Shown here: one piece after another, positions 61,023 through 64,000 of the stretch | Layout: every line of letters begins with the position of its first letter | Numbering within the stretch: the first letter of the stretch is position 1 | NCBI RefSeq assembly: GCF_003056335.1 | Contig: NZ_PYWA01000007.1 | Location: 62,001 to 126,000, forward strand | Length of the DNA stretch: 64,000 nt | Origin: Paracoccus indicus | GTDB taxonomy: Bacteria > Pseudomonadota > Alphaproteobacteria > Rhodobacterales > Rhodobacteraceae | Direction of reading: 5' to 3' | Notes under the pieces: generated by a model | What the model saw: the letters and a program-made list of their open reading frames with translations, nothing else | Databases searched by the model: none | What the model was told of the DNA's origin: nothing | Program-made: the position numbers and the translations under genes

Positions 61023-61505
61023 ATGACCGACCATGACAAGCACGCCGATCAGTTCTGGGACCGGCTTGACGATGTGAACGCAGGCATGCTGGGCACCACC
61101 GAGGATCCTCGGCTGGTGCCCATGTCGCATTACGCGGACCGTGATCAATCCACGCTGTGGTTCATCGGCGCCAAGGGCACCGACCTTGCCGAAACCTTGG
61201 CCGGCGGTCCCAAGGACGCCATCCACGTCGTCACCGACGCCGGACAGGGCATCTATACCCGCATCCACGGCAGTCTGTCGCTCTCCGACGACCGCGCGAA
61301 ACTGGACGAGATCTGGAACGCCGTCGCCTCCAGCTGGTTCGAGGGCGGCAAGGACGACCCCGACGTGCAGCTGATGCACCTGACCCTCTCCGAGGCCGAG
61401 GTCTGGGCCACCGGAGGCAGCACCACCTTCCTATTCCAGATCGCCAAGTCGAAGGTCACCGGCGACAAGCCCGACATGGGCGACCATTACACCCTGCCGT
61501 TCTGA
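61023..61505 (+). CDS. Pyridoxamine 5'-phosphate oxidase family (general stress protein 26-like)
   Basis: 160 residues. Split-barrel flavin-binding fold: GMLGTTEDPRLVPMSHYADRDQSTLWFIGAKGTDLAETL, AIHVVTDAGQGIYTRIHGSLSLSDDRAKLDEIW, and LMHLTLSEAEVWATGGS. This is the GSP26/pyridox_oxase_2 group, which binds FMN or related flavin; substrate unknown. Good ribosome site AGGGAGA. It converges with the hydrolase gene with no gap. Confidence 0.85.
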   Translation: MTDHDKHADQFWDRLDDVNAGMLGTTEDPRLVPMSHYADRDQSTLWFIGAKGTDLAETLAGGPKDAIHVVTDAGQGIYTRIHGSLSLSDDRAKLDEIWNAVASSWFEGGKDDPDVQLMHLTLSEAEVWATGGSTTFLFQIAKSKVTGDKPDMGDHYTLPF

Positions 61506-62252
61506 TCAGGTCCTAATCGGCAATGCGCTGATCGTATCGGTTACCAGATCCAGGCATTCGGGCGTCGAAAAGCGATGATCGGCGCCCTTCACCATCGTCA
61601 GCCGCAGGTCCGGCGAGGTCGCGTGATCCATCAGGTCCAGCGCCCATTGCATCGGCACATCCGTGTCGGCGGTCCCCTGCAGCAGACGCACCGGGAAGGG
61701 CAGGTCCAGCGGCCGGTTCAGAACCTGCTGGTCGCGCCCGTCCTCGATCAGGCGGCGGGTGATGACATAGGGCTGATCGGCATAATCGCTTGGCAGCTCC
61801 AGCCTGCCGTCCCGCATCAGGGCTTCACGCTGATCCTGCGAGAAACCGGGCCAGAAGCCGCGTTCTGTGAAATCGGGGGCGGCCGCGATGGTCACGAGAC
61901 CCGCTACGCGCTCAGGCATCCGGCGCGCGACCAGCAGGCTGATCCAGCCGCCCATGGATGACCCCACCAGCACCTGCGGCCCTGTCGTCAGGGAAGTGAT
62001 CGCCTGAAACGCATCCTCGGCCCAATCGCCGATGCAGCCATCCTCGAAAGCCTCGCTGCTGTCACCATGGCCGGAGTAATCGAAGCGCAGGAAGGCGCGG
62101 CCCTTCGCGCGGGCCCAATCCTCAAGATGCACGGCCTTGGTGCCGGTCATGTCGGATTTGAACCCGCCCAGGAAGATCACGCCGGGCCCCTGCCCCATCG
62201 TGCGCCGATAGGCGATGCGCCGCCCCGAAGGCGTATCCAGATAGTCGTTCAT
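61506..62252 (-). CDS. Alpha/beta hydrolase
   Basis: 248 residues. Nucleophile elbow VGSSMGGWIS (Ser), oxyanion segment FLGGFKSDMTGTKA, Asp in TADTDVPM and C-terminal His in VKGADHRFS. This type, with the FDYSGHGDS signature, is a cytoplasmic serine hydrolase (carboxylesterase/thioesterase-like), natural substrate unknown. The ATG (62252, with another at 62255) overlaps the MFS gene stop. Confidence 0.85.
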   Translation of the reverse strand: MNDYLDTPSGRRIAYRRTMGQGPGVIFLGGFKSDMTGTKAVHLEDWARAKGRAFLRFDYSGHGDSSEAFEDGCIGDWAEDAFQAITSLTTGPQVLVGSSMGGWISLLVARRMPERVAGLVTIAAAPDFTERGFWPGFSQDQREALMRDGRLELPSDYADQPYVITRRLIEDGRDQQVLNRPLDLPFPVRLLQGTADTDVPMQWALDLMDHATSPDLRLTMVKGADHRFSTPECLDLVTDTISALPIRT

Positions 62253-63562
62253 CATCCAACCTCGTCCAATCCATAGGCGACCCATGCCCCGGCAACGGAT
62301 GCCAGCGCAAAGACCGCGATGACCCATGGGGCGCCCAAGGCCGCCAGCGCCGCCGATGCGGCCCCCGCCACCAGGATCACGATGCCGACCACCAGGTTCG
62401 ACACGGCGGTATAGGCCGCGCGCTGGTCGTCGGGCGCCATGTCCACCAGATAGGTGGATCGCCCCTGCCTGACGCCGTGATAGGCGATCATCAGGCCAAA
62501 CAAAACCACCGCGATGGCGACGGCATGCCCCGCCAGACCCACAGCATTCAGCACTATAGCGAATGCCAGCGCGACAGCTGCCGCGGCCCCCGACCAGATC
62601 AGCACCCGCCGGGCCGAGCGGTCGGCCATCCGCCCCCAGACCCAGGATGACACAAGCGACGCCAGCGCCGAGGCCAGCACCAGCAGCCCCAACTGCCGGT
62701 CGTCCGCATCCTGTCCCGCCGCCAGCACCAGAAGGAATGGCGGCGCCAGGGCCGTCCCCACCAGCAGCGACCGCGCAACCACGAAGCGCGCCAATTGCCC
62801 GTCGCGCCTCAGCAGCCGCAGCTGCGCTATGGATTCGCGTAGGCCAAGCGCGCCCGTCTTCGGCTGCGCGACCTCGTCCAGCGTCGCAAGGATCGCGCCG
62901 CCTGTGATCCAGGCCGCGCCCGCCAGCAGGATCGCGCCCACGACCAGCGGCGCGCGATCCACCGGCCCCCACAGCAGCAGCAGCGCGAAGATGATGACGC
63001 CCGCCGCCCCGATGCTGCTGGCAAGCCCGGTGGCCGATCCGCGCCGCGACTTGCCGACCGTCTTGCCAAGGATGTCCTTGTAACTGGCCGAACAGGCCGA
63101 ACGTGCCAGTGCCAGCACTGCCAGCAGCCCGACAATGGCCAGCCCCGCCGCCGCCCCCTGCATGGTCAGCGCCACGCCCGCGATCCCAAGCGCGGCCAGC
63201 CCCTGCACGACGCTGCCCACCGCCCAGACCCATTTGCGCCGCGGCAACGCCCCGATGGCCCCCGCCGTGAACAGCTGCGGCAACAGCGATCCTGCCTCGC
63301 GCACGGGAACCAGCAGGCCGATGAAGACCGATCCCGCGCCCAGATGCGTCAGCAGCCATGACAGCACCAGCTTGGCATCGACCAGCCCATCCCCCAGCTT
63401 AGAACCCGAAAGCGCCGCGACGTGGCGCAGGAAATTGCGCGGCTCGGCCTGTTTCTGGTCCTCGTCCAGCCCACCGTCGGGTTCGGGGTCATCGACCAGC
63501 GCCTCGAACAGCTGTTCTTCTATGTCTCTCATCGGGTCATCCTGATTGCTGCCAGCACTCAT
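62252..63562 (-). CDS. MFS transporter
   Basis: 436 residues from ATG 63562 (MSAGSNQDDPMRDIEEQLFEALVDD). A soluble N-terminal ~50 residues precede about 12 hydrophobic segments with the loop RSGSATGLASSIGAAG-like and WGRMADRSARRVLIW, typical of the major facilitator superfamily. Substrate unknown. Overlaps the hydrolase by 1-4 bases, so the two form an operon. Confidence 0.83.
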   Translation of the reverse strand: MSAGSNQDDPMRDIEEQLFEALVDDPEPDGGLDEDQKQAEPRNFLRHVAALSGSKLGDGLVDAKLVLSWLLTHLGAGSVFIGLLVPVREAGSLLPQLFTAGAIGALPRRKWVWAVGSVVQGLAALGIAGVALTMQGAAAGLAIVGLLAVLALARSACSASYKDILGKTVGKSRRGSATGLASSIGAAGVIIFALLLLWGPVDRAPLVVGAILLAGAAWITGGAILATLDEVAQPKTGALGLRESIAQLRLLRRDGQLARFVVARSLLVGTALAPPFLLVLAAGQDADDRQLGLLVLASALASLVSSWVWGRMADRSARRVLIWSGAAAAVALAFAIVLNAVGLAGHAVAIAVVLFGLMIAYHGVRQGRSTYLVDMAPDDQRAAYTAVSNLVVGIVILVAGAASAALAALGAPWVIAVFALASVAGAWVAYGLDEVG

Positions 63563-63654
63563 CTTGACAGTTTTTGCGCGCGGGTCCATTCCTGCGGCCT
63601 TATCATAACCCGCAACCGGGCGTTCCGTGGGCGCCAAACCGACGAGGAGGACCT

Positions 63655-64000
63655 ATGTCCCAGATTTCCCTCACCTTCCCCGATGGCAATTCGCGCGAAT
63701 ATCAGGCAGGCGTCACCGCCGCCCAGGTGGCCGAAAGCATCGCCCCCAGCCTTGCCAAGCGCGCCATCAGCGCCAGCCTTGACGGGCGGCACATCGACCT
63801 TGCTTGGCCCATCACGACCAGCGGGCAGATCGCCATCCATTCCATGAAGGACGAGGAACAGGCACTGGAACTGATCCGCCATGATTTCGCCCATGTCATG
63901 GCCCGCGCCGTCCAGTCGATCTGGCCCGACGTGAAGGTCACCATCGGTCCGGTCCGCGATTACGGCTGGTTCTATGACTTCGACCGTGCCGAGCCCTTCA
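63655..64000 (+). CDS. thrS: Threonyl-tRNA synthetase, 5' part
   Basis: Cut by the window edge; 115 residues seen. N-terminal TGS domain ([40 protein letters not shown]), then the start of the editing domain with [28 protein letters not shown] (HxxxH). Charges tRNA-Thr. Strong ribosome site GAGGAGG. A housekeeping gene that confirms the right flank is resident chromosome. Confidence 0.95.
   Translation, partial: MSQISLTFPDGNSREYQAGVTAAQVAESIAPSLAKRAISASLDGRHIDLAWPITTSGQIAIHSMKDEEQALELIRHDFAHVMARAVQSIWPDVKVTIGPVRDYGWFYDFDRAEPF

Overview
The window looks like chromosomal DNA of a high-GC alphaproteobacterium of the Rhodobacterales, most like Paracoccus. The right flank carries a compact polyhydroxyalkanoate cluster (phaR, phaP, phaC, divergent phaZ) with TGC/GCA-type PhaR operators, and the prophage tail genes are of the type shared with the Rhodobacter gene transfer agent. 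The genus is an inference; nothing here fixes the species.

Layout. (1) 1-2340 is a decayed border: an IS5-family transposase remnant, an N-terminally truncated mcrC, and two near-identical repeats resembling a tRNA 3' end, one followed by an intrinsic terminator. (2) 2341-12668 is a plus-strand, overlapping defence operon: HTH protein, HsdM, a DUF262/HNH (GmrSD-like) protein, a phosphoribosyltransferase-like protein, a NADAR domain fused to HsdS, and HsdR. A small conserved gene (12655-12855) faces it. (3) About 12961-49600 is a complete-looking siphovirus-type prophage. Its lysis, tail, head and packaging genes run leftward from 34568. DNA-metabolism, methyltransferase and regulatory genes also run leftward (36426-49565). 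A few rightward cargo genes lie between them (34680-36425). (4) 49657-55456 holds a large orphan gene, a module of small protein, DUF2924, serine recombinase and HTH protein, and a DUF3883 nuclease-like gene. The block ends at a tRNA-Ser(GGA) gene (55855-55944). (5) 55991-64000 is ordinary chromosome: phaR, phaP, phaC, phaZ, a flavin-binding stress protein, a hydrolase, an MFS carrier and the 5' end of thrS.

How it works together. The restriction operon has the complete HsdM/HsdS/HsdR set, but its specificity subunit carries a NADAR (ADP-ribose/riboflavin-related) domain, and a PRTase-like gene and a GmrSD-like nuclease sit between hsdM and hsdS. This is the best candidate in the window for an under-described defence system. 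The prophage encodes two DNA methyltransferases, an ECF-like sigma factor and a Com-like zinc protein. It also carries two likely cargo genes: an HslV-like Ntn hydrolase inside the head-tail operon and a HEPN-like protein. I found no recognisable CI-type repressor.

Regulatory and structural signals include a bipartite motif, GRTGTCCCG-N13-GGTGGCTTTT, occurring three times with identical spacing upstream of phage and recombinase genes. There is also a canonical A-AAA-AAC frameshift site in the tail assembly chaperone gene, a heavily hairpinned intergenic region (39246-39564), and PhaR operators inside the 5' ends of phaC and the phaZ reading frame. All coordinates were read by eye; no searches were run.
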